From positions 7,742,001 to 7,806,000 of the forward strand of contig NZ_CP140772.1 in assembly GCF_037893185.1 (NCBI RefSeq): a stretch of DNA of 64,000 nt, given 5' to 3'. This stretch comes from Chitinophaga sp. 180180018-3 (GTDB lineage Bacteria > Bacteroidota > Bacteroidia > Chitinophagales > Chitinophagaceae). The first letter of the stretch is position 1. Each line of letters starts with the position of its first letter. A model generated the notes under the pieces. That model made no database searches and was not told the origin of the DNA. It saw only the letters and a list, made by a program, of their open reading frames with translations. Of this stretch, positions 25,144-34,572 are shown piece after piece. The translations under genes were made by a program, and so were the position numbers.

Positions 25144-26580
25144 ATGCATTTAAAATACGAATCCACACTGAGAGAACCTTTAGTAGACGGGGTTAAGGAT
25201 TATCACCAGGTAACGGAAGATATCATTAGTCCCATTGAAGGGAAGCCTGGAAAATTGTGGTATGTAGGCTTTTTTATATCACTGTCACTGTTGGGCTTCG
25301 GCGCATTTTCAGTGTTTTGGCAGATCTATTTCGGTGTCGGAGTGTGGAATCTGAACAAAACCATCGGTTGGGGTTGGGATATCACCAACTTCGTGTGGTG
25401 GGTAGGTATCGGTCACGCTGGTACCCTGATCTCCGCGATCCTCCTCCTGTTCCGTCAGGGTTGGCGTACCGGGGTAAACCGTGCGGCAGAAGCGATGACG
25501 ATCTTCGCGGTAATGTGCGCCGGTCAGTTCCCGATCATTCACATGGGTCGTGTTTGGATGGCCTTCTTCATCCTGCCTTATCCTAATACCCGCGGTCCGG
25601 TTTGGGTGAACTTCAACTCCCCTCTCCTCTGGGACGTATTCGCGATCTCTACTTACTTCACAGTATCCCTGCTGTTCTGGTACTCCGGTCTGATTCCGGA
25701 TTTCGCTACCATCCGCGACAGGGCTAAAACTAAACTGCGTAAGTTATTATATGGTGTAGCTTCCTTCGGCTGGACCGGTTCTACCAAACACTGGCAACGT
25801 CACGAAGCACTGTCGCTGGTACTGGCAGGTCTGTCAACTCCGCTGGTACTTTCTGTACACACCATCGTATCTTTCGACTTTGCTACCTCTGTAATTCCTG
25901 GCTGGCATACTACCATCTTCCCTCCTTACTTCGTTGCGGGTGCGATCTTCTCCGGATTTGCGATGGTAAATACCCTCCTGATCATTACACGTAAAGTATT
26001 ACACCTGGAAGAATATATCACCCTGGGCCACATGGAAGCCATGAACAAGGTGATTGTATTAACCGGTTCTGTAGTAGGTTGTGCTTACCTCACTGAGCTG
26101 TTCATGGCCTGGTACGGTGCTAACCCCTACGAATTTGCAACCTTCTTTAAATATCGTGCTGCTGGTCCGCTGGGTTGGTCTTACTGGATCATGATGACCT
26201 GTAACGTAATCACTCCGCAGGTGTTCTGGTTCCGTAAAATGAGAAGAAATGTAATGGTGACTTTCGTAATGTCTATCATTGTAAACATCGGTATGTGGTT
26301 TGAGCGTTTTGTAATCATCTGTACTTCACTGTACCGTGATTACCTGCCGTCCAGCTGGTCTTACTATCGTCCGTCCTGGCCTGAAGTAGGTTTCTACATG
26401 GGTACATTCGGTCTGTTCTTTACCTGCTTCTTCCTGTTCTCTAAATATTTCCCGGTAATTGCGGTAGCTGAGATCAAGTCTATCCTGAAAACATCCGGTG
26501 AGAGCTTCAAAGACAAAATGGACGTTTACGAAGAACAGAGCGCAGAGAAATTTGCTCACGAAGTTGCACACGCACACTAA
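25144..26580 (+). CDS. actC: Alternative complex III quinol-binding membrane subunit ActC (NrfD-like)
   Basis: A 478-residue integral membrane protein of the NrfD/PsrC family with about ten helices. It forms the quinol-binding core of alternative complex III with ActB. Diagnostic segments are W-W-V-G-I-G-H-A-G-T-L-I-S-A-I-L near 88-103 and F-P-I-I-H-M-G-R near 130-137, which carry the conserved His and Arg residues of the family. The C-terminus ends in a charged, His-rich tail. It is the third gene of the operon, with a 103-bp gap after actB. Confidence 0.95.
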   Translation: MHLKYESTLREPLVDGVKDYHQVTEDIISPIEGKPGKLWYVGFFISLSLLGFGAFSVFWQIYFGVGVWNLNKTIGWGWDITNFVWWVGIGHAGTLISAILLLFRQGWRTGVNRAAEAMTIFAVMCAGQFPIIHMGRVWMAFFILPYPNTRGPVWVNFNSPLLWDVFAISTYFTVSLLFWYSGLIPDFATIRDRAKTKLRKLLYGVASFGWTGSTKHWQRHEALSLVLAGLSTPLVLSVHTIVSFDFATSVIPGWHTTIFPPYFVAGAIFSGFAMVNTLLIITRKVLHLEEYITLGHMEAMNKVIVLTGSVVGCAYLTELFMAWYGANPYEFATFFKYRAAGPLGWSYWIMMTCNVITPQVFWFRKMRRNVMVTFVMSIIVNIGMWFERFVIICTSLYRDYLPSSWSYYRPSWPEVGFYMGTFGLFFTCFFLFSKYFPVIAVAEIKSILKTSGESFKDKMDVYEEQSAEKFAHEVAHAH

Positions 26581-26628
26581 TAGACGAATTAAGAGAACTA
26601 ATTACCTGGAATTTGAATTTTTAAATAT

Positions 26629-27222
26629 ATGGCTGTTAAAAAATTTGTTGTAGGCTTGTTTGACGATGAGGCAGTGTTGTTTCCGGCAGTAAAGAAAGTA
26701 CGTACTGCTGGCTACAAATTGCACGATGTATACACTCCTTTTCCTATTCACGGCCTCGATCATGCAATGGGTTTAAGGGAAACCAGTCTGCACACAGCCG
26801 GTTTCATATATGGTATCACCGGTACCACTACAGCGTTATCCTTCATGAGTTGGGTATTCAATGTAGACTGGCCGCTGAACATTGGTGGTAAACCGCATTT
26901 CCCACTGCCTGCATTCATTCCTATTACCTTCGAGTTGACAGTATTATTTGCAGCAGTAGGGATGGTAATGACTTTCTGCTGGCTCTGCCAGATCATGCCG
27001 GGAGTGAAGAAACACATCTTCCATCCGCGTCAGACAGACGACAAGTTTGTTATGGTGATTGAACTGACAGAAAAAACCAATGCAGAAGAAGTAAAGAGTT
27101 TCCTCGCTGCAGCTGGTGCACAGGACATCAACGAACAGAAAGCGGAAGCCGGATGGTGGTTCGGAAGATTTGATAAGGACGATGAGCCTTATCTCCGTAA
27201 GATTCAGACTGCAAACGCTTAA
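26629..27222 (+). CDS. actD: Alternative complex III subunit ActD (DUF3341)
   Basis: A 197-residue DUF3341 protein. Residues 1-60 form a soluble N-terminal portion (F-V-V-G-L-F-D-D-E-A-V-L-F-P-A), two membrane helices lie near 61-80 and 95-120, and a soluble C-terminal domain follows. It is the peripheral membrane subunit ActD that packs beside ActC in known complexes. Gene order actC-actD-actE supports this. Confidence 0.93.
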   Translation: MAVKKFVVGLFDDEAVLFPAVKKVRTAGYKLHDVYTPFPIHGLDHAMGLRETSLHTAGFIYGITGTTTALSFMSWVFNVDWPLNIGGKPHFPLPAFIPITFELTVLFAAVGMVMTFCWLCQIMPGVKKHIFHPRQTDDKFVMVIELTEKTNAEEVKSFLAAAGAQDINEQKAEAGWWFGRFDKDDEPYLRKIQTANA

Positions 27223-27304
27223 TTATAATTAACAGCATAATATACAGTTGCGACATTAGGATTTGAGCAAGCAAGACTAATGAAAGCTAGATAAATAATT
27301 TCTG

Positions 27305-27907
27305 ATGAAAAGGACTTCCAACATATTGATTGTAGCCGCATTGGCAACTGGAGCTTTCCTGGCAGCCTGTAATAAAGGGGAGCATAACAGAAAGCCCGGC
27401 AGGATTTATATGCCCGACATGTACGAATCCCGTGCGTATGAATTTTATAGTGCTCGTTTGTCAGGCCTGAAGCCAGTGGAAGGAACAGTAAAAAGAGGTG
27501 AACTTTTGCCATACCATCTGAAAGAAACAGATACGGCACTGGCAAATCTGGTGAAGAATCCATTAACTATTACGCCTGCTGATCTGAAAGAAGGTGGACG
27601 TTTATTTAACATCTATTGCGGTATCTGCCATGGTACTGCCCTGGATGGTAATGGTCCTTTGTATAAAGGTGGCGAGGGTCCGTTCTCTGCGGCTCCTGCT
27701 AACCTGATCGCTGGTGCAAAAGCCGGTTATACTGAAGGCCGCCTGTTCCATGTAATGACTTATGGCTATAATATGATGGGTAGCTACGCCAGCCAGCTCG
27801 ACAGAGAGCAACGTTGGAAAGTGGCTGCTTATATCAAAAGCAAACAGCCAGGTGGTGCAGCCATTGCTGCTGCTGTTCCTGCGAAAGACAGCGCTGCAGC
27901 TAAATAA
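27305..27907 (+). CDS. actE: Alternative complex III monoheme cytochrome c subunit ActE
   Basis: A 200-residue lipoprotein cytochrome: lipobox F-L-A-A-C with Cys22, then a class I cytochrome c domain with C-G-I-C-H near residue 104 and the distal Met likely in Y-N-M-M-G-S near 158. It probably shuttles electrons from ActA to the oxidase at the periplasmic face. Because a separate ActE is present, the extra heme domain of ActA is not simply a displaced ActE. The start ATG is at 27305; the tail is Ala-rich. Confidence 0.92.
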   Translation: MKRTSNILIVAALATGAFLAACNKGEHNRKPGRIYMPDMYESRAYEFYSARLSGLKPVEGTVKRGELLPYHLKETDTALANLVKNPLTITPADLKEGGRLFNIYCGICHGTALDGNGPLYKGGEGPFSAAPANLIAGAKAGYTEGRLFHVMTYGYNMMGSYASQLDREQRWKVAAYIKSKQPGGAAIAAAVPAKDSAAAK

Positions 27908-27949
27908 ATAAGTAAACTGAATTTCAATCAAGTATTTTAATATACAGTA

Positions 27950-29155
27950 ATGAAAGACCAATTTGTAGTACCGGCAAGATTAAGAAAGACCAGCATCGTA
28001 TTGATGGGCGTGGGCTTGCTGACGTTATTGATCGGATTAATTGCGTTTAACGGTGAGAACGCGACACGGTTTTGGGCCGGTCTGTTGCAAAACAGCAGCT
28101 TCTTTTTGCTGATTACATTGGCGAGCACATTCTTTATCGCTGCTACTACCCTGGCACATGGTGGCTGGCAGATCGCTTTCCGCCGTGTACCTGAAGCTAT
28201 TTCAATGGCCGTTCCCGTACTGGCCGCTATCTTATTTGTGGTAGTGATGATCCTTGTATTTGGTGGAAAAGATGATATCTACCACTGGGTGAACGCTCAC
28301 CACGTAGCTGAAGATAAAGTCCTGACCTGGAAATCTGCTTTCCTGAGTAAAGGATTCTTCACCACAGCTACCATTATCACATTGGGCCTCTGGGTATTCT
28401 TCACCATGAAACTTCGCCGCATGTCTATCGAAGAAGATGGTTGGGATCTGCGCCCTGAAACCGGCCGTAAACTGCTCTGGAGGAACACTGTTGTTTGCGG
28501 TGGCTTCCTGGTAATTTACACCCTCAGCGTTGGTTCCACCACTCCATGGTTGTGGCTGATGAGCATCGATGCTCACTGGTTCTCTACCATGTACAGCTGG
28601 TATACCTTCGCCAGCAGCTGGGTATCTGGTCTGGCTGTTATCTCCCTGTTCGTGGTTTACCTGAAGAAACAGGGTTACCTGACTTATGTGAATGAAGAAC
28701 ACCTGCACGATCTGGGTAAATTCATGTTTGCTTTCAGTATCTTCTGGACTTACCTCTGGTTCTCCCAGTATATGCTGATCTGGTATGCTAACATGCCTGA
28801 GGAAACTGAATATTTCCAACCTCGCGTATGGGGCCAGTGGAGACCAATCTTCTTCCTGAATCTCCTGATCAACTTTGTTGCGCCACTGCTGTTCCTCATG
28901 AAAAGGGATACTAAACGTAACTATACTTCGATCGTATTCATAGCTATCGTCATCATCTTCGGTCACTGGCTTGATTTCTGGCAGATGGTTTACCCTGGTA
29001 CGGTTAAGACCCTGGTATTCCCCTGGTATGAGTTCGGACTCGGACTTGGTTTCGTAGGACTGATCATCTTCCTGGTTTCCAATCAGCTGACAAAAGCTGC
29101 TATGGTTCCGAAGAATCATCCTTACATGAAAGAAAGTATCATTCACCACACCTGA
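27950..29155 (+). CDS. actF: Alternative complex III membrane subunit ActF (NrfD-like)
   Basis: A 401-residue polytopic protein, second NrfD-like membrane subunit of alternative complex III and structural counterpart of ActC. Around ten helices are apparent; the first is at about 15-37 and the last at about 355-380. It begins 43 bases after actE and precedes the oxidase genes, matching the act-cox gene order known from other Bacteroidota in which the two complexes form a supercomplex. Confidence 0.92.
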   Translation: MKDQFVVPARLRKTSIVLMGVGLLTLLIGLIAFNGENATRFWAGLLQNSSFFLLITLASTFFIAATTLAHGGWQIAFRRVPEAISMAVPVLAAILFVVVMILVFGGKDDIYHWVNAHHVAEDKVLTWKSAFLSKGFFTTATIITLGLWVFFTMKLRRMSIEEDGWDLRPETGRKLLWRNTVVCGGFLVIYTLSVGSTTPWLWLMSIDAHWFSTMYSWYTFASSWVSGLAVISLFVVYLKKQGYLTYVNEEHLHDLGKFMFAFSIFWTYLWFSQYMLIWYANMPEETEYFQPRVWGQWRPIFFLNLLINFVAPLLFLMKRDTKRNYTSIVFIAIVIIFGHWLDFWQMVYPGTVKTLVFPWYEFGLGLGFVGLIIFLVSNQLTKAAMVPKNHPYMKESIIHHT

Positions 29156-29221
29156 TAATCAGGTGATCAAGGAGATTAGGCAAACGAAAAGCATTAGATA
29201 ACTTAATTATTTCATATAGCA

Positions 29222-30268
29222 ATGTCAGGATTTTTAGCAGTCTTAGTTGTTGTTCTCATATTCATAGTCATCTTCCAGATTGCGAAGGCGAGCGAATATG
29301 TGTCCATATTGAAGGGAGAAAAGAAAGCACGTGAGCAGAGCAACCGTATCAATGGGTTCCTGCTGATTGCATTCCTGGTGCTGGGGCTTATAGGAGTGTA
29401 CTGGTGTAATGATTTGCTGAAAGGCAAAATCCTCGGTGAATCCGCTTCAGTACAGGGAGAGGGCGTGGATACGCTGATTTATGTAACACTTGCCATCACA
29501 GGTATTGTGTTTGTTATTACCCAGATCCTCCTGTTCTGGTTTGCATTCAAATACCAGGAAAAAGAAGGCCGTAAAGCATTTTATTTTCCGCATAACAATA
29601 AACTGGAAGTTATCTGGACTGTTATCCCTGCTATTGCATTGACGGTACTGGTAGCTTTCGGTCTGAAACACTGGTTCCAGCTCACTTCAGAAGCTCCTAA
29701 AGATGCTGCTGTTGTGGAAATCACCGGTAAACAGTTCAATTGGATCTTCCGCTACCCCGGTAAAGATGGCCAGCTCGGCCGCCGCGAAGTCAAGAAAATT
29801 GACCCGACTGCCGGAAACGAATTAGGCCAGGACTGGAGCGACCCTCTCAACCAGGACGACTTCATCCCTACTGAAATGCACCTCGTAGTAGGTAAACCCG
29901 TTAAACTGATTATCGGTTCCCGTGATGTGATCCATGACGTGGGCTTACCTCACTTCCGTATGAAAATGGACGCAGTACCCGGTATCCCTACTACCATGTG
30001 GTTTACTCCTAAGTATACCACCAAACAAATGAAGGAAAAAACCGGCAACCCGGATTTCACATATGAAATTTCCTGCGATCAGATGTGCGGTAGCGGCCAC
30101 TACTCCATGAGAGGGGTGATAGTTGTTGAAACTCAGGAAGAATACGATGCCTGGGCAACCAAACAAAAATCAACTTATAGCCTGACCCATGCTGATACTG
30201 CTGCTCCTGCTGAAGGCGGAGCTAAGGCTGACAGCACACAAAAAACTGTAGCGGCTAATATTAAGTAA
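29222..30268 (+). CDS. coxB: Cytochrome c oxidase subunit II (CuA)
   Basis: A 348-residue protein with hydrophobic helices near 3-20, 44-62, 80-102 and 125-145, followed by a periplasmic cupredoxin domain. CuA ligands are visible: His in D-V-I-H-D-V-G (about 240), and C-D-Q-M-C-G-S-G-H near 285-293 with the Met shortly after. The two extra N-terminal helices relative to canonical subunit II are usual for this phylum. No cytochrome c domain is fused at the C-terminus, consistent with direct electron delivery from the ACIII cytochromes. C-terminal tail is Ala-rich. Confidence 0.95.
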   Translation: MSGFLAVLVVVLIFIVIFQIAKASEYVSILKGEKKAREQSNRINGFLLIAFLVLGLIGVYWCNDLLKGKILGESASVQGEGVDTLIYVTLAITGIVFVITQILLFWFAFKYQEKEGRKAFYFPHNNKLEVIWTVIPAIALTVLVAFGLKHWFQLTSEAPKDAAVVEITGKQFNWIFRYPGKDGQLGRREVKKIDPTAGNELGQDWSDPLNQDDFIPTEMHLVVGKPVKLIIGSRDVIHDVGLPHFRMKMDAVPGIPTTMWFTPKYTTKQMKEKTGNPDFTYEISCDQMCGSGHYSMRGVIVVETQEEYDAWATKQKSTYSLTHADTAAPAEGGAKADSTQKTVAANIK

Positions 30269-30380
30269 GCTGTAATTTTGTGAGAAGAATTTTTGACGGA
30301 GTACAATTAAAAACAATAAAGACGAACTGACAAACGACGATACTTCCCGGGCGTTAGTTTATAAATAAACCGAACCGATT

Positions 30381-32198
30381 ATGAGTAACGAAGCAACATT
30401 GCACAGTCAACAGGAGGTAATGCACGGAGCGCATGATCATCATGATCATGATCATGAGCACCACCATGAAGGCAATTTCATCTCGAAATATGTTTTCAGC
30501 ATGGATCACAAAATGATCGCCAAACAATTCCTGATTACTGGTATCGTTTGGGCTATCATTGGTGCTTTCTTCTCTGTTCTGTTCCGTTTGCAACTTGGTT
30601 TTCCTGATGCAACTTTCCCATGGCTGGAAAGCATTCTGGGGCATTGGGCAAAAGGTGGCCGCATTTCTGCGGAAGCATATTACGCATTGGTTACAATGCA
30701 CGGTACCATCCTGGTATTCTTTGTATTAACTGCCGGTTTGAGCGGTACTTTCTCCAATCTGCTGATTCCTTTGCAGGTGGGTGCCCGCGATATGGCGTCT
30801 CCTTTTATGAACTGCCTTAGCTACTGGTTCTTCTTCCTGGCAAGCCTGGTAATGATGGCTTCTCTGTTTGTGCAAACTGGTCCTGCTTCCGGTGGTTGGA
30901 CGATGTATCCTCCGCTGAGTGCGCTGGGCGATGCTTCTATCGGTTCTAAAATCGGTGTGGATCTCTGGTTAACCAGTATGGCACTGTTTGTTGTTTCTCA
31001 GCTGCTGGGTGGTTTGAACTATATCTCTACACTCCTGAATATGCGTACTAAAGGCATGGCGATGACCAAAATGCCTTTGACAATATGGTCTTTCTTCTTT
31101 ACTGCAGTGTTGGGTGTATTGTCTTTCCCCGTACTGCTGTCAGGTTTCATCCTGCTGCTGTTCGATCGTCACGCTGGTACCAGCTTCTACCTGTCTGATA
31201 TCTTTATCGCTGGTAAAGCCCTGGCTAACGAAGGTGGTAGCGCGATTCTCTATCAACACTTATTCTGGTTCCTGGGTCACCCGGAAGTATATATCATCAT
31301 CCTCCCTGCAATGGGTATGGTATCCGAAGTACTCGCGGTAAGTTCCCGCAAACCTATCTTCGGTTACCTGGCAATGATTGGTTCCCTGTTCGCCATCTGT
31401 ATCCTGGCCTTCCTGGTTTGGGCGCACCATATGTTCGTAACAGGTTTGAATCCGTTCCTGGGTGCCTTCTTCGTACTCCTGACCCTCCTGATCGCGGTTC
31501 CGTCTGCTATCAAGGTGTTCAACTGGATCACTACCATCTGGAAAGGTAATATCAACTTTACTCCAGGTGCCCTGTTCTCTATCGGTTTCGTAAGTACTTT
31601 CATCTCCGGTGGTTTAACTGGTATCTGGCTGGGTAACTCTTCTATCGATATTCATCTGCATGATACCATGTTCGTGATTGCCCACTTCCACATTGTAATG
31701 GGTGTATCTGCTTTCTTTGGTATGTTTGCCGGTATCTATCACTGGTTCCCTAAAATGTATGGCCGATTCATGAATTCAACAATCGGTTATATCCATTTCT
31801 GGGTAACCCTGGTGGGCGCTTACCTGATCTTCTGGCCAATGCACTACGAAGGTATGGCGGGTATGCCAAGAAGATATTATGATGTTTCCGGATGGGCTTC
31901 CTTCAAGCAATTTGGCGGCCTGAACGAATTTATCAGTATCGTGGTAATCCTGGTGTTTGCAGTACAGCTGCTGTTTGTATTCAATTTCTTCTACTCCATT
32001 TTCAAAGGAAGAAAAATGACTACACCGAATCCATGGAATGCTACTACACTGGAATGGACAACACCAATTCACGCCGGTCACGGTAACTGGCCTGGTGAAA
32101 TCCCTGAAGTTCATCGCTGGGCTTATGATTACAGTAAAGACGGAAGAGATTTCATTCCGCAAACTGAGCCTATCGGACCTAACGAATCAGCGCACTAG
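30381..32198 (+). CDS. coxA: Cytochrome c oxidase subunit I (heme-copper oxidase, A-type)
   Basis: A 605-residue catalytic subunit with about 12 helices. Key residues are visible: W-F-L-G-H-P-E-V-Y with the CuB His, proton-loading Glu and crosslinked Tyr of A1-type oxidases (about residues 293-301); W-A-H-H-M-F with the two other CuB histidines; and H-D-T-M-F-V-I-A-H-F-H with the heme a and a3 ligands. Residues 15-29 form an unusual cytoplasmic N-terminal His/Asp cluster (11 histidines in 15 residues) that could bind copper or zinc. A hairpin follows the stop codon. It reduces oxygen and pumps protons, fed by coxB. Confidence 0.97.
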   Translation: MSNEATLHSQQEVMHGAHDHHDHDHEHHHEGNFISKYVFSMDHKMIAKQFLITGIVWAIIGAFFSVLFRLQLGFPDATFPWLESILGHWAKGGRISAEAYYALVTMHGTILVFFVLTAGLSGTFSNLLIPLQVGARDMASPFMNCLSYWFFFLASLVMMASLFVQTGPASGGWTMYPPLSALGDASIGSKIGVDLWLTSMALFVVSQLLGGLNYISTLLNMRTKGMAMTKMPLTIWSFFFTAVLGVLSFPVLLSGFILLLFDRHAGTSFYLSDIFIAGKALANEGGSAILYQHLFWFLGHPEVYIIILPAMGMVSEVLAVSSRKPIFGYLAMIGSLFAICILAFLVWAHHMFVTGLNPFLGAFFVLLTLLIAVPSAIKVFNWITTIWKGNINFTPGALFSIGFVSTFISGGLTGIWLGNSSIDIHLHDTMFVIAHFHIVMGVSAFFGMFAGIYHWFPKMYGRFMNSTIGYIHFWVTLVGAYLIFWPMHYEGMAGMPRRYYDVSGWASFKQFGGLNEFISIVVILVFAVQLLFVFNFFYSIFKGRKMTTPNPWNATTLEWTTPIHAGHGNWPGEIPEVHRWAYDYSKDGRDFIPQTEPIGPNESAH

Positions 32199-32210
32199 TA
32201 TATATGGCAG

Positions 32211-32247
32211 GATACCGGTAAACAGGAAAAATCTGCTTTCCGGTATC
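32211..32247 (+). terminator. Hairpin between coxA and ctaB
   Basis: GATACCGG (32211-32218) pairs with CCGGTATC (32240-32247), followed by TTGTTCTCTG. A modest stem with an incomplete T-tract, so partial termination is more likely than a full stop; a new promoter box follows at 32267. Confidence 0.5.
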
Positions 32248-32266
32248 TTGTTCTCTGTGATGTTTG

Positions 32267-32274
32267 TAAATTTG
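32267..32274 (+). promoter_or_regulatory. -7 box for the ctaB-subunit III unit
   Basis: TAAATTTG matches TAnnTTTG, 37-44 bases before the ATG at 32311; TTG at 32248-32250 is 16 bases upstream. With the preceding hairpin it suggests separate expression of the assembly/subunit III genes. Confidence 0.5.
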
Positions 32275-32310
32275 TTCCGGACATAAAACCGGAATGTGGA
32301 TAGAAAAAAC

Positions 32311-33216
32311 ATGTTGCAAGAAAACTCCATAAAATTGTCGTCATCATATGCGATAGCCAGTAAGGTCAAGGATTATTCTCAACTGATGAAGTTTAATCTC
32401 ACCTTTATGGTGGTATTTTCGTCAGTGGTTGGCTATCTGTTGGTGCCGGGTGTGGAGTTTAAACAAAACCTGATACAAGTTCTTTTACTATTTGCTGGCG
32501 GCTTACTGGTTTCAGGATCTGCCAATACCATTAATCAGGTATGGGAAAAGCAAACGGATAAGCTGATGGCCCGTACTGCTGTTCGTCCATTGCCCGCAGG
32601 GCGTATGAACGACGGAGAGGCGATTGCGCTGGCGATTATTACCGGGGTAGCAGGCATACTCATTATGGGTTACTGCTTCAACTGGTTAAGTGCTATGCTT
32701 AGCCTCATATCTTTGGTATTGTATGGCTTTGTATATACTCCCTGGAAGAAATGGAACTCACTGGCGGTGCTGGCGGGTGCATTTCCGGGGGCTATGCCTC
32801 CATTGATCGGTTGGGCTGCCGGAGCTGGTAATCTGGGCGAAGGTGGCTGGTCTTTATTCGCCATTCAATTCCTGTGGCAATTTCCGCATTTCTGGGCAAT
32901 CGCCTGGATTGCTTATAAAGACTATAACAGGGCTGGCTTTAAGATGTTGCCTGGTAACGGAGAACCAAATAAATATACAGCTCTCCAGGCAGCTATGTAC
33001 ACCCTGCTACTGATCCCTGCCGGTGTTGCTCCTTACCTGTTGAAGATAACTGGCAGCATTTCAGCCATCATAGCAGTTCTGGCAGGCGTTTTCTTCCTGT
33101 TCAGGGCAATTAACCTATATAGGAAGAATGATGTTCCAGCAGCGAGAAAGCTCATGTTCGGATCTTATATTTATCTGACCATTGTCCAGCTGGCACAACT
33201 GCTGGATAAAGCTTAA
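32311..33216 (+). CDS. ctaB: Protoheme IX farnesyltransferase (heme O synthase)
   Basis: An UbiA-family membrane prenyltransferase that adds a farnesyl group to heme b to form heme O, the precursor of heme A for the oxidase. The aspartate-rich substrate motif appears as N-T-I-N-Q-V-W-E-K-Q-T-D followed by M-A-R-T-A-V-R-P-L; the second motif D-Y-N-R-A-G-F-K-M-L-P is near residue 200. About nine helices are apparent. I use the ATG at 32311; an in-frame GTG at 32296 would add five residues. No ctaA (heme A synthase) lies in this window. Confidence 0.94.
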   Translation: MLQENSIKLSSSYAIASKVKDYSQLMKFNLTFMVVFSSVVGYLLVPGVEFKQNLIQVLLLFAGGLLVSGSANTINQVWEKQTDKLMARTAVRPLPAGRMNDGEAIALAIITGVAGILIMGYCFNWLSAMLSLISLVLYGFVYTPWKKWNSLAVLAGAFPGAMPPLIGWAAGAGNLGEGGWSLFAIQFLWQFPHFWAIAWIAYKDYNRAGFKMLPGNGEPNKYTALQAAMYTLLLIPAGVAPYLLKITGSISAIIAVLAGVFFLFRAINLYRKNDVPAARKLMFGSYIYLTIVQLAQLLDKA

Positions 33217-33234
33217 ATTGAAATAAGAGGAGTG

Positions 33235-33801
33235 ATGGATATTATGACACTAGAACAACGTAAGAAAATACATCCGCATAAATATTCCCTATGGATTGCA
33301 ATGGGGAGCATCACTATGATGTTTATCGGATTTACCAGTGCTTACATTGTTAAGAGATCACAGGCAAATTGGCTGGCTTTTGAATTGCCGCATATTTTCT
33401 GGCTGTCCACTGCTATCATTCTTACCAGTAGTGTAACCATACAGCTCGCTTTGAAGCAGTTCAGGGAAAGAAGTATGCAACGCTACAAACAGCTGATCAC
33501 AATTACAGCTATTCTTGGAGTGGTGTTCGCAGTTTGCCAATGGATCGGATTTTCTCAAATGAAATCTGCGGGGTTGCCTCTTAACGGGCCGGTTTCCGCT
33601 TCTTTCATATATGTTATTGTAGGGGTGCATTTGCTGCACGTACTCGGAGGGGTTGTTGCCCTGCTGATCATGTTTGGCAGAGCATATCGTACCAGGGTTC
33701 GTACCTACAGCGCAGTGCCGATCGAAGTTGCCGCCACTTACTGGCATTTCGTGGACATACTGTGGATTTACCTGTTAATTTTTTTAAGTATCGCCAGATA
33801 A
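33235..33801 (+). CDS. Heme-copper oxidase subunit III, first copy
   Basis: A 188-residue membrane protein with five helices, shorter than classical seven-helix CoxC. The late segment V-G-V-H-L-L-H-V-L-G-G and Y-W-H-F-V-D-I-L-W-I is the subunit III signature. A clear AGAGGAG sequence just upstream is unusual for this phylum, which rarely uses Shine-Dalgarno sites; start choices are ATG 33235 or ATG 33244, the latter being better spaced from it. It is followed 27 bases later by a second subunit III gene. Confidence 0.88.
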   Translation: MDIMTLEQRKKIHPHKYSLWIAMGSITMMFIGFTSAYIVKRSQANWLAFELPHIFWLSTAIILTSSVTIQLALKQFRERSMQRYKQLITITAILGVVFAVCQWIGFSQMKSAGLPLNGPVSASFIYVIVGVHLLHVLGGVVALLIMFGRAYRTRVRTYSAVPIEVAATYWHFVDILWIYLLIFLSIAR

Positions 33802-33828
33802 ACTTTGTAAAATTTTATAAAACTAACA

Positions 33829-34503
33829 ATGGATACAGCAGTTACAGCGAAGAAAAAATGGTGGGCCGGAGGATATTCTCCCTTTAATGTGAGCTATGGC
33901 AAGTTGATGATGTGGTACTTCCTGATGTCAGATGCGTTCACTTTCGGTGCATTATTGATATCATATGGTACCATCCGGTTTTCCAGCCCATCCTGGCCTG
34001 ATCCGAATGAGGTGTTCAAATCATTCCCTGGTATGGGACATGCTGAACTGCCTCTGATGTTCGTGAGCTTGATGACCTTCATCCTCATTATGAGTTCTGT
34101 TACCATGGTATTGGCTGTACATGCCGGTCATGCGAGAGACAGGAAAAATGTTGTCAAATGGCTCTCCTGGACTATTGTAGGTGGTATCGCCTTCCTGAGC
34201 TGTCAGGCATGGGAATGGACTCACCTGTTCCATGAAGGCGCATGGTGGGGTCGTAACCCGTTCCATAATGTTGATGGCACCGCTGCAACTACCAACTTTA
34301 CTAACTTCTTCTTTACCATCACCGGTTTCCACGGATTACACGTAACTTCCGGTGTGATACTGAATATCATTATTCTGGCAAACGTGCTGAAAGGTACTTA
34401 CGAACACAGAGGTCACTATGAAATGGTGGAAAAGGTTGGTCTTTACTGGCACTTCGTAGATCTGGTTTGGGTATTCGTATTCACCTGCTTCTACCTGCTC
34501 TAA
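33829..34503 (+). CDS. Heme-copper oxidase subunit III, second copy
   Basis: A 224-residue five-helix subunit III. Signature segments are F-H-G-L-H-V-T-S-G-V near 165-174 and L-Y-W-H-F-V-D-L-V-W-V near 205-215. Tandem, diverged subunit III genes are normal in Bacteroidota aa3 clusters and both are probably in the complex. Subunit III stabilises sustained turnover of the oxidase. Confidence 0.9.
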   Translation: MDTAVTAKKKWWAGGYSPFNVSYGKLMMWYFLMSDAFTFGALLISYGTIRFSSPSWPDPNEVFKSFPGMGHAELPLMFVSLMTFILIMSSVTMVLAVHAGHARDRKNVVKWLSWTIVGGIAFLSCQAWEWTHLFHEGAWWGRNPFHNVDGTAATTNFTNFFFTITGFHGLHVTSGVILNIIILANVLKGTYEHRGHYEMVEKVGLYWHFVDLVWVFVFTCFYLL

Positions 34504-34572
34504 GCAATAAGCAACTATTGTTATTGATTTTTTTGAAAACTGATTTTTAGAATTTATTTAATTTAAATAGTA